Of a stretch of 23,533 nucleotides of DNA, positions 1-8,039 are shown piece by piece. Every line of letters starts with the position of its first letter. Position 1 is the first letter of the stretch. The position numbers and the translations under genes were made by a program. The notes under the pieces were generated by a model, which did not search any database, was not told the DNA's origin, and saw only the letters and a program-made list of their open reading frames with translations. Source of the DNA: JBEKSX01 sp049516635 (GTDB lineage Bacteria; Bacteroidota; Ignavibacteria; Tepidaquicellales; OLB5). The DNA lies in NCBI GenBank assembly GCA_049516635.1, contig JBEKSX010000047.1, positions 1-23,533 of the forward strand. Direction: 5' to 3'.

Positions 1-1031
1 ATCAATTTAATATTTACTCCCGGCAGATATTCCCTGAGTGATTCCATTATTATAGGATTATTACCTCCTCCACCGCTGACTATAAGTTCATCGATACTGG
101 TTTTCGGTTCAACGAATTGTTCGTAATTATGATAAATTGTATAAGCTGTAAAATCAGTCACAGTTCTAATTACATTTTCTTTGGGGATCTTCCCAGATGC
201 TTTGATTATTTGTTTCTGGAATTTTTCACCATATTGTTCCCTGCCTGTCGATTTAGGCGGATGAGCACGAAACATTTTATCTGTAAGCAGAAATGAGAAC
301 AGCTTTTCATTTCTTTTACCTTTTTGTGCTGTCTTACCATCTTTATCGTAGCTCCTTCGGAAGAATATCTTCATCAGTCCGTCAATTATCATATTACCCG
401 GTCCGGTATCGAACGCAACAACTTCATCTTTAGAACAGTTCTGCGGGATTACGGTGATATTTGCAATTCCACCGATGTTTAGCAATCCTCTATTCAAGTA
501 TTTGCTGCGGAATAAGATATAATCGAGTATAGGAACAAGCGGGGCACCGTCACCCCCGACAGCACAGTCCGCTATACGAAAATCACCTACTGTGGTGATT
601 CCTGTCAGATTCGCAATTATGGAAGGGTCCCCTATCTGCAATGTCGATTTAAGCTTATATCCGAGGTAATTTTCTTTTGTAGGAATATGATGAATGGTTT
701 GCCCATGTGAACCGATAAAATCTATATCAGATATATTGTTCTTACGGCAAATATTCATAACAGCATCTGCAAATAATTTACCCAGGATAACATTAAGACG
801 GCATATATCGGCAACAGAGGAAGTTTTAGCTTCGGAATTCAGCAATACGGCTTGCTTCACTTTAGCTGGAATTTTATACGTCTGAAAATCGACAATTTTA
901 ATACTTGTTCCGGGTCCGGAACCGAAAATTTTTAACAATACCGCATCTATTCCGTCAATAGAGGTCCCGGAAAGCAAGCCGATGGCTGTTTTTTCTTTAT
1001 TTGTAGAAAGGCGTAAAATAGTATAACTCAT
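1..1031 (-). CDS. anmK: Anhydro-N-acetylmuramic acid kinase (3' end cut by window)
   Basis: AnmK phosphorylates 1,6-anhydro-N-acetylmuramic acid to N-acetylmuramic acid 6-phosphate in the cytoplasm, in recycling of cell-wall peptidoglycan. I translated the minus strand from the ATG at 1029-1031. It stays open for about 343 residues to the window edge, and family members are usually about 370-390, so only the C-terminal tail is missing. The sugar-kinase phosphate loop GLLSGTSIDGIDA lies at residues 18-30, SHGQT at 108-112, the DFRIAD...GGDGAPLVP block with the catalytic aspartate at 150-167, DTGPGN at 208-213, and a GGGGNNP nucleotide-binding stretch near residue 322. The gene is divergent from tig across a 161-base gap. 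I saw no clear promoter of the TAnnTTTG type for it. Identity rests on several exact family motifs. Confidence 0.95.
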   Translation of the reverse strand, partial: MSYTILRLSTNKEKTAIGLLSGTSIDGIDAVLLKIFGSGPGTSIKIVDFQTYKIPAKVKQAVLLNSEAKTSSVADICRLNVILGKLFADAVMNICRKNNISDIDFIGSHGQTIHHIPTKENYLGYKLKSTLQIGDPSIIANLTGITTVGDFRIADCAVGGDGAPLVPILDYILFRSKYLNRGLLNIGGIANITVIPQNCSKDEVVAFDTGPGNMIIDGLMKIFFRRSYDKDGKTAQKGKRNEKLFSFLLTDKMFRAHPPKSTGREQYGEKFQKQIIKASGKIPKENVIRTVTDFTAYTIYHNYEQFVEPKTSIDELIVSGGGGNNPIIMESLREYLPGVNIKL

Positions 1032-1141
1032 AATATTAAATAAAGCTAAATTTATTTAAACACAAATCAAGAAAAAATATACTTATTAATAATTTCACAC
1101 AAAAAATTAAAAGTACACATGTTTTGTGCTCAATTATTACA

Positions 1142-1172
1142 TTGAAAGCTCTTTTAAAATAATTTATATTTG
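1142..1172 (+). promoter_or_regulatory. Bacteroidetes-type promoter of tig-clpP
   Basis: TTG at 1142-1144 is followed by exactly 20 bases and then TATATTTG at 1165-1172. This fits the Bacteroidetes primary sigma consensus (TTTG or TTG at -33, TAnnTTTG at -7). Transcription would start near 1178-1180, giving a leader of about 14 bases before the tig ATG at 1193. That leader has no Shine-Dalgarno sequence. The match is seen directly; promoter activity is inferred. Confidence 0.6.
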
Positions 1173-1192
1173 TAGATTAAGCTAATATAAAA

Positions 1193-2473
1193 ATGGAATT
1201 TAAGATAAACCAGTTGGATAAATGCAAACAGGAAGTAGAATTCGATATTCCTTATTCAGAGTTAGGTCCGCATTTCGAGAAAGCTTATAAAAAATACAGT
1301 GAAAAGGTCAGCATTCCAGGTTTCCGCAAGGGAAAAGTCCCTTTTCATATACTTAAAAAAATGTACGGCGATGCCATAGAACAGGGTTCGCTTGAGGACG
1401 TAGCAAATGATGTTTTTAAAGAATACATAAAGAACAATAAGATTAAGCCGCTCGGTGAAGGTTCGCTTACTGATATGAATTACGATGCGGGTAAAAAGTT
1501 CACATTTAAGGTTCAATATGAAATAAAACCGGAATTTGAGGTAAACAATTATAAAGGATTGGAGATAACCAAAACTATCTATCCTGTAGATGACCATTCG
1601 ATAGATGATGAGGTCGGCTACCTGCGGTCCAAAAATGCTGCTTATGAGAAAGCAGAAAAAGCAATAGATGATAATTTTGTTATTACAGCTGACGTTCAGA
1701 GATTGGATGATACCGGTGTACCAATCATCGGGGAAACCGAAAAGGACGTTAAATTCTACCTGAACGATGAAGGTTTAAATAAGGAACTGAAGGAGCAGCT
1801 TAAAAATGCAGCTGACAGCGAAGAGGTAATTCTCTCGGTTACATCACAGAATGATAAAGATAAAAAAGAAAAATATAAGGCAAAGATAACCAAGATTGAG
1901 AAGATCATATTACCCGAACTGAAGCCAGAATTCTTCAACAAAATTTATAAAAAAGAAATTAATACCGAGGAAGAGTTCAGGAACAGGATCAAAGAGGATC
2001 TTGAAAATATTTACAAGAACATGTCTGAACAGGATCTGAGAGATAATATAGTTAACGAACTGATAAAGCTGAACGATATTCCTGTACCGGATATTCTGGT
2101 TGAAAATATCCTTAATTCATATATAGAAGACATTAAGAACCAAAACCCAAAACGGGAGCTGCCACCCGACTTTAATGAGGAAGAGTACAGGAAAACCAAA
2201 AGGGTTGATGCAATCCTGCAGGTAAAATGGTATTTGATCCGTGATAAGATAATAGAGATAGAAAAGATGGAAGTAACAGATGAGGATATGGAACCGGTCA
2301 TTGAAGCTGATTCAAAAAAATATAATATTCCCGTGGATAAGATAAGGAATGTATATAAGAATAATCCGGATGTGAAATATAAACTGCTCGATAAGAAGCT
2401 TATAGACTTCCTTGTTCAGAACTCTAATATAAAAGAAGTTGTTCATACTCATGAACACAAAGTAACTGCCTAA
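1193..2473 (+). CDS. tig: Trigger factor, ribosome-associated chaperone
   Basis: Trigger factor binds the ribosome at the polypeptide exit and shields nascent chains. The 426-residue product has the ribosome-binding domain with the signature GFRKGKVP at residues 43-50, a middle FKBP-like domain at about 155-245, and a helical C-terminal chaperone domain from about 246 onward. The middle domain looks catalytically degenerate. It lacks the loop equivalent to IPGFEDGI of the E. coli enzyme and has LNKELKEQLKNA (195-206) in its place, so it probably has little or no prolyl isomerase activity. The tail ends in a His-containing stretch. The ATG at 1193 follows a short AT-rich leader and gives the standard N-terminus. 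clpP follows 28 bases downstream, so the two genes form one unit. Confidence 0.95.
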   Translation: MEFKINQLDKCKQEVEFDIPYSELGPHFEKAYKKYSEKVSIPGFRKGKVPFHILKKMYGDAIEQGSLEDVANDVFKEYIKNNKIKPLGEGSLTDMNYDAGKKFTFKVQYEIKPEFEVNNYKGLEITKTIYPVDDHSIDDEVGYLRSKNAAYEKAEKAIDDNFVITADVQRLDDTGVPIIGETEKDVKFYLNDEGLNKELKEQLKNAADSEEVILSVTSQNDKDKKEKYKAKITKIEKIILPELKPEFFNKIYKKEINTEEEFRNRIKEDLENIYKNMSEQDLRDNIVNELIKLNDIPVPDILVENILNSYIEDIKNQNPKRELPPDFNEEEYRKTKRVDAILQVKWYLIRDKIIEIEKMEVTDEDMEPVIEADSKKYNIPVDKIRNVYKNNPDVKYKLLDKKLIDFLVQNSNIKEVVHTHEHKVTA

Positions 2474-2501
2474 GAAAAATAAATAACCGAAAGGACAATA
2501 T

Positions 2502-3161
2502 ATGAGATACTCCGAATTAATTTCCGGAAATACGGATGAAATAAAAAAGGGATTAAACACTGCTAATCAGCTTGTGCCTATGGTCGTTGAACAGACCTCG
2601 AGAGGCGAAAGAGGGATGGACATTTATTCCCGCTTGTTGAGAGAAAGAATTGTATTTGTAGGTTTTCCAGTTGATGACCACGTTGCAAGCCTGGTCATAG
2701 CGCAATTACTCTTTCTCGAATCCGAAGATCCTGACAAAGATATTATGTTGTATATAAACTCGCCCGGCGGAAGTGTACCTGCCGGATTGGCAATATATGA
2801 CACCATGCAGTACGTTAAACCGCCAATAGCTACCATCTGTATGGGGATGGCAGCTTCTATGGCTGCAATACTGCTCGCCGGCGGAGAAGCAGGTAAAAGA
2901 ACAGCTCTACCCAATTCAAAAATAATGATCCACCAACCGCTTGGTGGAACCCAGGGTCAGGCTACGGATATTGAAATTTACACTAAAGAAATGCTCAGGA
3001 CGCGGGATACTCTCTACAATATCCTTGCAAAACATACGGGAAAGGCATTTGATCAAATTAAAAAAGATTCTGACAGGGATAACTTTATGACACCCGACGA
3101 AGCGAAAGCTTACGGTCTGATAGATAATATTCTAGTGAAAAGGATAACTGAAAAGAAATGA
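2502..3161 (+). CDS. clpP: ATP-dependent Clp protease proteolytic subunit ClpP
   Basis: ClpP is the serine peptidase chamber that degrades substrates unfolded by ClpX, ClpA or ClpC ATPases. The catalytic triad is visible as Ser119 in GMAASMAA, His144 in MIHQP and Asp193 in DRDNFM. The 25- and 74-residue spacings equal those of the E. coli enzyme. The oligomer handle helix lies around residues 150-180. The length of 219 residues includes an N-terminal stretch of about 25 residues before the conserved VPMVVEQ, consistent with a processed propeptide. An AAAGGA Shine-Dalgarno sequence precedes the ATG. The gene is cotranscribed after tig and followed by a hairpin terminator, so clpX, a frequent next neighbour, is not here. 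Confidence 0.97.
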   Translation: MRYSELISGNTDEIKKGLNTANQLVPMVVEQTSRGERGMDIYSRLLRERIVFVGFPVDDHVASLVIAQLLFLESEDPDKDIMLYINSPGGSVPAGLAIYDTMQYVKPPIATICMGMAASMAAILLAGGEAGKRTALPNSKIMIHQPLGGTQGQATDIEIYTKEMLRTRDTLYNILAKHTGKAFDQIKKDSDRDNFMTPDEAKAYGLIDNILVKRITEKK

Positions 3162-3195
3162 TATTTCTGTTGAGTACTTCTTAGCTATTTATTAT

Positions 3196-3228
3196 AAACA
3201 GGGGAGCTTATAGCCCCCTGTTTTTTTT
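3196..3228 (+). terminator. Rho-independent terminator of tig-clpP, possibly bidirectional
   Basis: The inverted repeat AAACAGGGG (3196-3204) and CCCCTGTTT (3215-3223) forms a 9-bp stem with a 10-base loop, and the T-run extends to 3228. On the minus strand the same stem is preceded by an A-run and followed by TTTATAAT, so it may also stop the converging anti-sigma transcript, whose gene ends at 3237. Confidence 0.85.
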
Positions 3229-3236
3229 ATCCGATA

Positions 3237-4088
3237 TCATTTTGTAGTATCCGGCTGCTTTTCGTCTTTCAGCACCGGCTTTTTGGATGGCTGGTTCTTT
3301 AATGAATCCTTTGAATCTAGCGCCTTCTTACCCACCTTCTTCAGCTTGCTCATTACTTTCATGGAATCTGATTTATTGGTATCTTTACCCATTACATTCT
3401 CTTCATTCATTGAAGGCGTAATAACCTTTTGAAGCACTTCATCTTCCTTGTTTAATTTCTCATCTTTCTTCATCACCGGAGCTTCTTGACTCTCGGATTT
3501 CCTCAAACCATCAGTTTTTTCTTCCTTCTTGACTTCCTTGTCCATTGTTTTCTGTTCTGCTTCTATGCTCCTTTCAGATGGGGCGATAGTCTCACTTTTT
3601 TCGACAGGGGAAGGAATGGTAATTTCACGGTCACTCGATGGTTTCTCCAATTCTGGTATATAGGGAATGGTTTCACGTCTTTCTATTGTAGTCCTATCAG
3701 ATGGGGTAGTTTCATTTTTCGTAATACCAAGGTTTTCATTCTGCAAAGGTGGTTGTTCAGTCTTATTTCCTTCGGTAGAAGTACTCTGTGTGACCTGAGG
3801 TATTGTCTGGTTCTTATTGGGCAAATAACTGAAATAGAGAACTACACATATCAGAAGTAAAACGGTAACACCAACTGCGGATATATACGCAGGCTTTACA
3901 ACGTTTGTAAGCCATCCGAACCTTACAGGTCTCACAGGGAGATTCCAGAGCCTGCGGGGTGAATATTTTCCCGATTCGATCTCCCTCAGCCTGCGGAAGA
4001 GATTAGTCTCGAAATCATTACGCGACTTAACTTTCGGTAATGACTTTAACAGGTTTTTTAAATCATTGTATTTCTCTTCTTCAGACAA
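3237..4088 (-). CDS. Single-pass membrane protein, probable anti-sigma factor of the adjacent ECF sigma
   Basis: This 283-residue product was not matched to a named family. It has a cytoplasmic N-terminal part of about 65 residues with a predicted helical segment (DFETNLFRRLREIE, 26-39) and one hydrophobic membrane span at about 67-89. A tail of about 190 residues follows, rich in Pro, Glu, Lys, Ser and Thr, with no Cys beyond the membrane span. The N-terminal part lacks the HxxxCxxC zinc motif common in anti-sigma factors. The tail contains imperfect repeats around PS(D/E)R and ETIP. The start codon is TTG at 4086-4088, 5 bases after the sigma gene stop, with no in-frame ATG nearby; this suggests translational coupling. 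The anti-sigma role is inferred from topology and position only. Confidence 0.7.
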   Translation of the reverse strand: MSEEEKYNDLKNLLKSLPKVKSRNDFETNLFRRLREIESGKYSPRRLWNLPVRPVRFGWLTNVVKPAYISAVGVTVLLLICVVLYFSYLPNKNQTIPQVTQSTSTEGNKTEQPPLQNENLGITKNETTPSDRTTIERRETIPYIPELEKPSSDREITIPSPVEKSETIAPSERSIEAEQKTMDKEVKKEEKTDGLRKSESQEAPVMKKDEKLNKEDEVLQKVITPSMNEENVMGKDTNKSDSMKVMSKLKKVGKKALDSKDSLKNQPSKKPVLKDEKQPDTTK

Positions 4089-4093
4089 TTTAG

Positions 4094-4690
4094 TTAATGT
4101 TGATATATATCTTTTAAAAGCTTTTGCAATTTTTCCCTGCCCCTATTGATGCGTGACTTCACTGTTCCCATCGGAAGCCCCGTCATCTCAGTTATTTCTT
4201 CATAAGAGAAATCTTCCACGTCTCTAAGGATAACCAGTTTTCTGTAATTTTCAGGAATTGAATTCAATGCCTTTTGAATATACGCATCCTGAAATTTCGA
4301 ATCAGTGTCAGTTTCCGGTGAATAGACCTCGTCCGGTATATCGAAATCCTTATCTTCGTCATCATAAGCAGAGCTTAATGAAAATATCTTGTAACGGTTC
4401 TTCTTTATCACTTTAGTCTTCGCCAGGTTGATCGCTATCGTGTATATCCACGTAGAAAATTTTGCAATCTCTTTATAAAGATGCTTGGACACATAAACCT
4501 TGATCAGTGTATCCTGAACAATATCATCACATTCATCATAGCTCCCAACGTATCTGTAAATAAAGTTCGTCAACCTGTCTTTATATCGCCTCACGATCTC
4601 TACGTAGGCATCGTGGTTGCCGTCCTGAAAACTATAAATTAATTGCTCATCGGAGAGCTTTTCTAGATCTAACCCTTCTTTTAAGGGCAT
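4094..4690 (-). CDS. RNA polymerase sigma factor, ECF family (sigma-70 group 4)
   Basis: This alternative sigma factor directs RNA polymerase to a stress or envelope regulon. The 198 residues contain only regions 2 and 4, the ECF layout. Region 2 spans about 28-98 and includes the DDIVQDTLIKVY core-binding helix (55-66) and FSTWIYTIAINLAK, which covers the promoter-melting segment. Region 4 spans about 138-192, with the helix-turn-helix SYEEITEMTGLPMGTVKSRINRGR for -35 recognition. An acidic linker (DDEDKDFDIPDE) at 110-121 separates them. The ATG at 4688-4690 lies just below a sigma-E-like promoter, suggesting autoregulation. The downstream membrane protein is the likely anti-sigma factor. 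No regulon can be assigned. Confidence 0.93.
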   Translation of the reverse strand: MPLKEGLDLEKLSDEQLIYSFQDGNHDAYVEIVRRYKDRLTNFIYRYVGSYDECDDIVQDTLIKVYVSKHLYKEIAKFSTWIYTIAINLAKTKVIKKNRYKIFSLSSAYDDEDKDFDIPDEVYSPETDTDSKFQDAYIQKALNSIPENYRKLVILRDVEDFSYEEITEMTGLPMGTVKSRINRGREKLQKLLKDIYQH

Positions 4691-4702
4691 TATTTCTGTT
4701 TA

Positions 4703-4730
4703 TTTTACTTAAAAAATGTAATAAAGTTCC
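4703..4730 (-). promoter_or_regulatory. Candidate ECF (sigma-E-like) promoter in front of the sigma gene
   Basis: Read on the minus strand, GGAACTT (4730-4724) is identical to the classical sigma-E -35 element. After exactly 15 bases comes GTAAAA (4708-4703), which matches GTCTAA at 4 of 6 positions. The site lies in the 48-base gap between holA and the sigma gene and would give a very short leader. The match is seen directly; self-activation by the ECF factor is inferred. Confidence 0.4.
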
Positions 4731-4738
4731 TGTTCAGA

Positions 4739-5752
4739 CTATATATTCATCAAGTCCTGTACAAGTGACGTAATCAGTACCTTAGAATCTAACATACTGT
4801 TTTTTAGGGATTGATCAGTGTACAAAATCCTCTCAAATGCGAATTCGTAATTCCTGTTTTTTCCGTAATTTTGGTGATTTTTTACAAATATAATCCTATC
4901 TCCCCAAAGTTTATAGTCCCTATATATTTCCCCCGGTTTTTTATTTTGCAGATTTTCTCTGTGAAAAGCCATCAAGTCCATAAGATAATTGGAAATAAGG
5001 GAAACCAGGAATACTTCATTAATACTTCCTCTGTTTAACAGATAGTCCAGTACTTCCATCGCTCTGTGTCGATCCTTCGTGACCACTGAAGACATGAGAT
5101 CATAAGGTGTATATTCGGTGTCGTATCCAGTCATTTTTAGAATTATATCTCTAGTGACCTGTTTAATTCCGCCATCTCCGAGATATGAAGAAATCTTATC
5201 CATTTCATGTACAGCAAGGTCAAAATTCATTGGTACAAGTGAAATGAACAGGTCAATCTCTTCATCTCCTATATTGCAGCCCCGTAAATTGAATTCTCCA
5301 CTCACCCACCTTATGTATTCGCTTTCAGGCAATTCAGTAAAGTCATAAAATTCGAGAGTCTTATTTAGCTTTTTTTCCTCTACATAATCTTTATTAAAAG
5401 CCAGTATCAAAGTTGTATCCGGATCCGGTGAGTACGAATAAACCAGTACGTCTTCAAGCTTTCTGCCGAATTTTTCGCATTTACGAATGACCACAATCTT
5501 CTGTGAAGAAAATAGTGAGGAGAAATTTGAGCACAAATCGATAAATTCCTCATAGCTCAATTCATCGGCATACTTGACAAAATAGTTTTCTTTGCTATCC
5601 TCGGAGCCGGCGATCTTCTTCAGCAGCAATTTGCAAAATTTGTTCATAAAGAAATTATCATCTGCAGCTACATAATATGCCGGCTTTAGCTTACCGGATG
5701 ATATCTCCTTTTCAAGTTCCGGGTAGGTGAGATAATAATTTTTATTTTGCAA
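4739..5752 (-). CDS. holA: DNA polymerase III delta subunit
   Basis: The delta subunit opens the beta sliding clamp within the clamp-loader complex. The 337-residue length is typical. Assignment rests on overall organisation: an N-terminal AAA+-like domain with the 'KPAYYVAADDNFFMNKFCKL' type opening at about residues 23-42, then the helical LVPMNFDLAVHEMDKISSYL segment around 173-192, and the C-terminal collar domain with LISNYLMDLMAF. The Walker A motif is absent, as is normal for delta. The start is TTG at 5750-5752. An in-frame stop lies 12 bases upstream and the next internal Met is at residue 36, so TTG (or ATT) is required. The gene overlaps the cyclophilin gene by 11 bases, which points to translational coupling. 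Confidence 0.85.
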   Translation of the reverse strand: MQNKNYYLTYPELEKEISSGKLKPAYYVAADDNFFMNKFCKLLLKKIAGSEDSKENYFVKYADELSYEEFIDLCSNFSSLFSSQKIVVIRKCEKFGRKLEDVLVYSYSPDPDTTLILAFNKDYVEEKKLNKTLEFYDFTELPESEYIRWVSGEFNLRGCNIGDEEIDLFISLVPMNFDLAVHEMDKISSYLGDGGIKQVTRDIILKMTGYDTEYTPYDLMSSVVTKDRHRAMEVLDYLLNRGSINEVFLVSLISNYLMDLMAFHRENLQNKKPGEIYRDYKLWGDRIIFVKNHQNYGKNRNYEFAFERILYTDQSLKNSMLDSKVLITSLVQDLMNI

Positions 5753-6446
5753 AATAAACTTTTTTTATAACTACTTTATCAATAGGATCATCTGCAGCAT
5801 CTCTCTTAACATTCTCTATCTTATGGGCCACATCCATCCCTTTAATCACCTTACCGTATACCGTGTACTGCCCGTCAAGATGTGATGCCGGACCGGTAAC
5901 AATGTAGAACTGGCTTCCGCTTGATTCTCTCTTCGGATTCGCCTGGTCACCCAGTCTTGCGGCAGCCAATGAACCCATTTCATGTTTCAGTTTTATCTCA
6001 GCGGGTATTGTATAACCCGGTCCGCCCTGACCGTAAGTTGACTTATCATTACCCTTTGTATTCGGGTCACCGCCCTGTATCATGAAACTCGGAATTACCC
6101 GATGGAATAATAATCCGTCATAAAAATGTGATTTAACCAGCTTCTTAAAATTCTCAACGTGTTTAGGTGCATCATTAGGATAAAGTTCTATCGTCATGTC
6201 ACCCATGCTGGTTTCCATAATAACAATATTGGATTCGTTGGAAGTCTCTTCTTTAACAGCTGCTGTATCGGTTTTCGGTTTTGTTGTGTCCGGTGTTGTC
6301 TTGTTCATGCCTGTATTTGTTTGTGTTTTAGAAACAGTGTCTTTCTTCGGTGTTTCGGTAGTTTCTGTTTTTTTGCTTCCGCACCCTGTTAAAAATATGA
6401 TTAACATCAGGGCTAAGATAAGCGAAATAAATTGATTCTTTTTCAT
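5742..6446 (-). CDS. Cyclophilin-type peptidyl-prolyl isomerase, lipoprotein
   Basis: This enzyme catalyses cis-trans isomerisation of proline bonds outside the cytoplasmic membrane. The 234 residues begin with a lipoprotein signal peptide ending in the lipobox LTGC, with Cys22 as the lipidated residue. A low-complexity Thr/Lys-rich linker (23-72) and a cyclophilin domain (about 73-234) follow. The domain carries FHRVIPSFMIQGGDP at 114-128, including catalytic Arg116 and Gln124, and GSQFYI at 177-182. An AGGAGG Shine-Dalgarno sequence overlaps the stop of uppP 15 bases upstream, so expression is coupled to uppP. The 3' end overlaps holA. The location is probably periplasmic, anchored to the inner or outer membrane. 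Confidence 0.93.
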   Translation of the reverse strand: MKKNQFISLILALMLIIFLTGCGSKKTETTETPKKDTVSKTQTNTGMNKTTPDTTKPKTDTAAVKEETSNESNIVIMETSMGDMTIELYPNDAPKHVENFKKLVKSHFYDGLLFHRVIPSFMIQGGDPNTKGNDKSTYGQGGPGYTIPAEIKLKHEMGSLAAARLGDQANPKRESSGSQFYIVTGPASHLDGQYTVYGKVIKGMDVAHKIENVKRDAADDPIDKVVIKKVYFAK

Positions 6447-6461
6447 TTTGATTATTACCTC

Positions 6462-7322
6462 CTAATTGGTTATTACTTGTGTTGATAATAAAATTAATAT
6501 TAAAACTCCTATAATTATTCTGTAAACAATGAATATTCCGGTACTGTGCTTTTTTAAATAATTTAATAAGAACCAGATTGAAATATAACCAACGATCCCC
6601 GATACTACAGTAGCTATTATCAAATGTTGTGTGCTGATAGGGGCATGGGGCAGCTCTTTCAAACTTTCTTTTAGCTCAAGCAATCCGCTCGCCAGAACTG
6701 CTGGAAGGCTAAGAAGGAATGAGAATTTAGCTGCAGTTTCTCTCGTTAATCCCACGAATAACCCTCCCGTTATGGTGGTTCCCGACCTCGACGAACCCGG
6801 TATAAGTGCCAAAGCTTCTGCAAAACCGATAAAAAGAGAATCCCAAACGGTGATCTGTTCGAGTTCACGCTTTCTTTTGCCGACAATTTCAGCTATCCAC
6901 AGGATAACAGCAAGTGTGATCATACTTCCCGCGATGACATAAAGATTCTTCGTTAAAGTACCCTCAATCACTTTTCTTAAAAAAAGTCCTATCAAACTAA
7001 CAGGGACGGTCCCAATAATAATAAGCCAGCCCATTTTTGCGTCACCTGACATTTTTTCAGGAGCCTTGCCTGTAATTCGTAACCAAAGATCTGCAAAAAA
7101 ATCTTTAATTATCTTATAGACTTCTTTAATAAAATATGCGAAAACAGCTACAAGGGTTCCGAGCTGAATAACGGCTATTGAAGCTGTCCAGTGTTCCGGA
7201 TTTAGAGGATCTATCATTCCCATGAACTTTCCGGCGATAGTAAGGTGAGCTGTACTGCTGACGGGTAAAAATTCCGTTAACCCCTGGATCACTCCGAGGA
7301 TAACTGCTTTTAGAATATCCAA
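6462..7322 (-). CDS. uppP: Undecaprenyl-diphosphate phosphatase
   Basis: UppP (BacA) dephosphorylates undecaprenyl diphosphate to regenerate the carrier lipid for peptidoglycan and surface glycans. High-level expression confers bacitracin resistance in other species. The 286-residue product is a polytopic membrane protein with both family signatures: QGLTEFLPVSSTAHL at residues 13-27 with catalytic Glu17, and PGSSRSGTT at 175-183. The start is TTG at 7320-7322. An in-frame TAA 12 bases further upstream excludes a longer form, and no Shine-Dalgarno is visible. The gene lies 7 bases after the beta-barrel gene, so coupled translation is likely. Confidence 0.95.
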   Translation of the reverse strand: MDILKAVILGVIQGLTEFLPVSSTAHLTIAGKFMGMIDPLNPEHWTASIAVIQLGTLVAVFAYFIKEVYKIIKDFFADLWLRITGKAPEKMSGDAKMGWLIIIGTVPVSLIGLFLRKVIEGTLTKNLYVIAGSMITLAVILWIAEIVGKRKRELEQITVWDSLFIGFAEALALIPGSSRSGTTITGGLFVGLTRETAAKFSFLLSLPAVLASGLLELKESLKELPHAPISTQHLIIATVVSGIVGYISIWFLLNYLKKHSTGIFIVYRIIIGVLILILLSTQVITN

Positions 7323-7329
7323 TGTATAT

Positions 7330-8010
7330 TTAATTTAAATTTATACACAATCCAAGTCTCAAGCCAAAGCCAAAATTACTAAGATTAACGTTGCCTCCTG
7401 TATCCTGGAGAATATTTCCGTTTGAATCTTTTAAATTGCCAATGAAATTCCCCATAATAAAACCACTCAAATATGAACTCATTCTATCTGAGAGCTGGGC
7501 ATTGAACAATATCTCTCCTTTGAATCCGGGACCGCTTGCATTGTATATTATTTCACTACCGCTTACTGTGTTGCTTAGCTGAGCAAATGAATACCCTGCT
7601 CCAGCACCTAATTTAATCTTAAAGTTTTTTCCTGGAAAAATGTAATATCCCATCAGTACAGGCTGATGAATATGATATGAAATATCGTATGTATAGACGT
7701 AACTATAAGTATTGCCTCTAAAGAAATATGAATAATCCAATTTCAGAGCGAACCGTTTCGAAAGTTCCATTTCAACGCCTCCGAAGAATTCCAGCCCGAC
7801 GGAAAAAGATTTCACGCTGTCAGTGCCTTGAAAAGGAATCTCAGCTCTCAGATAGTCGTTAAAAGAAGGTGTATTTGATAAACTTATACCCATACCGAAT
7901 GATAGATCTATAAGCTTTTTAAATTTCGATGAATGGGAGATAGTATCCTGCGAATAAATAAAGGATCCGGAAAGAAACAGAAACAACAAAAGAAATAAAT
8001 GTTTTCTCAT
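7330..8010 (-). CDS. Small outer-membrane beta-barrel protein, function unknown
   Basis: The 226 residues begin with a signal peptide (MRKHLFLLLFLFLSG..., cleavage probably after Ser20 or near it). The rest alternates polar and hydrophobic/aromatic residues in repeated strands, with glycines at turns (for example FGMGISLS, LGAGAGYSF, FGFGLRLGLCINLN). This is the pattern of an 8- to 10-strand outer-membrane barrel of the OmpA-like/porin-like fold. No catalytic motif is visible. It lies 29 bases after gyrB and 7 bases before uppP and probably belongs to the envelope part of the same transcript. I do not recognise a specific family. Confidence 0.75.
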   Translation of the reverse strand: MRKHLFLLLFLFLSGSFIYSQDTISHSSKFKKLIDLSFGMGISLSNTPSFNDYLRAEIPFQGTDSVKSFSVGLEFFGGVEMELSKRFALKLDYSYFFRGNTYSYVYTYDISYHIHQPVLMGYYIFPGKNFKIKLGAGAGYSFAQLSNTVSGSEIIYNASGPGFKGEILFNAQLSDRMSSYLSGFIMGNFIGNLKDSNGNILQDTGGNVNLSNFGFGLRLGLCINLN

Positions 8011-8039
8011 TAAAAGCTAATTATAAAAATAAAAGATCT

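Noticed and set aside
1081..1140. An imperfect inverted repeat around ACACATGTTTTGTG in the anmK-tig gap
   Set aside because: Only about 6 of 8 positions pair and the region is very AT-rich; it is not better than chance.
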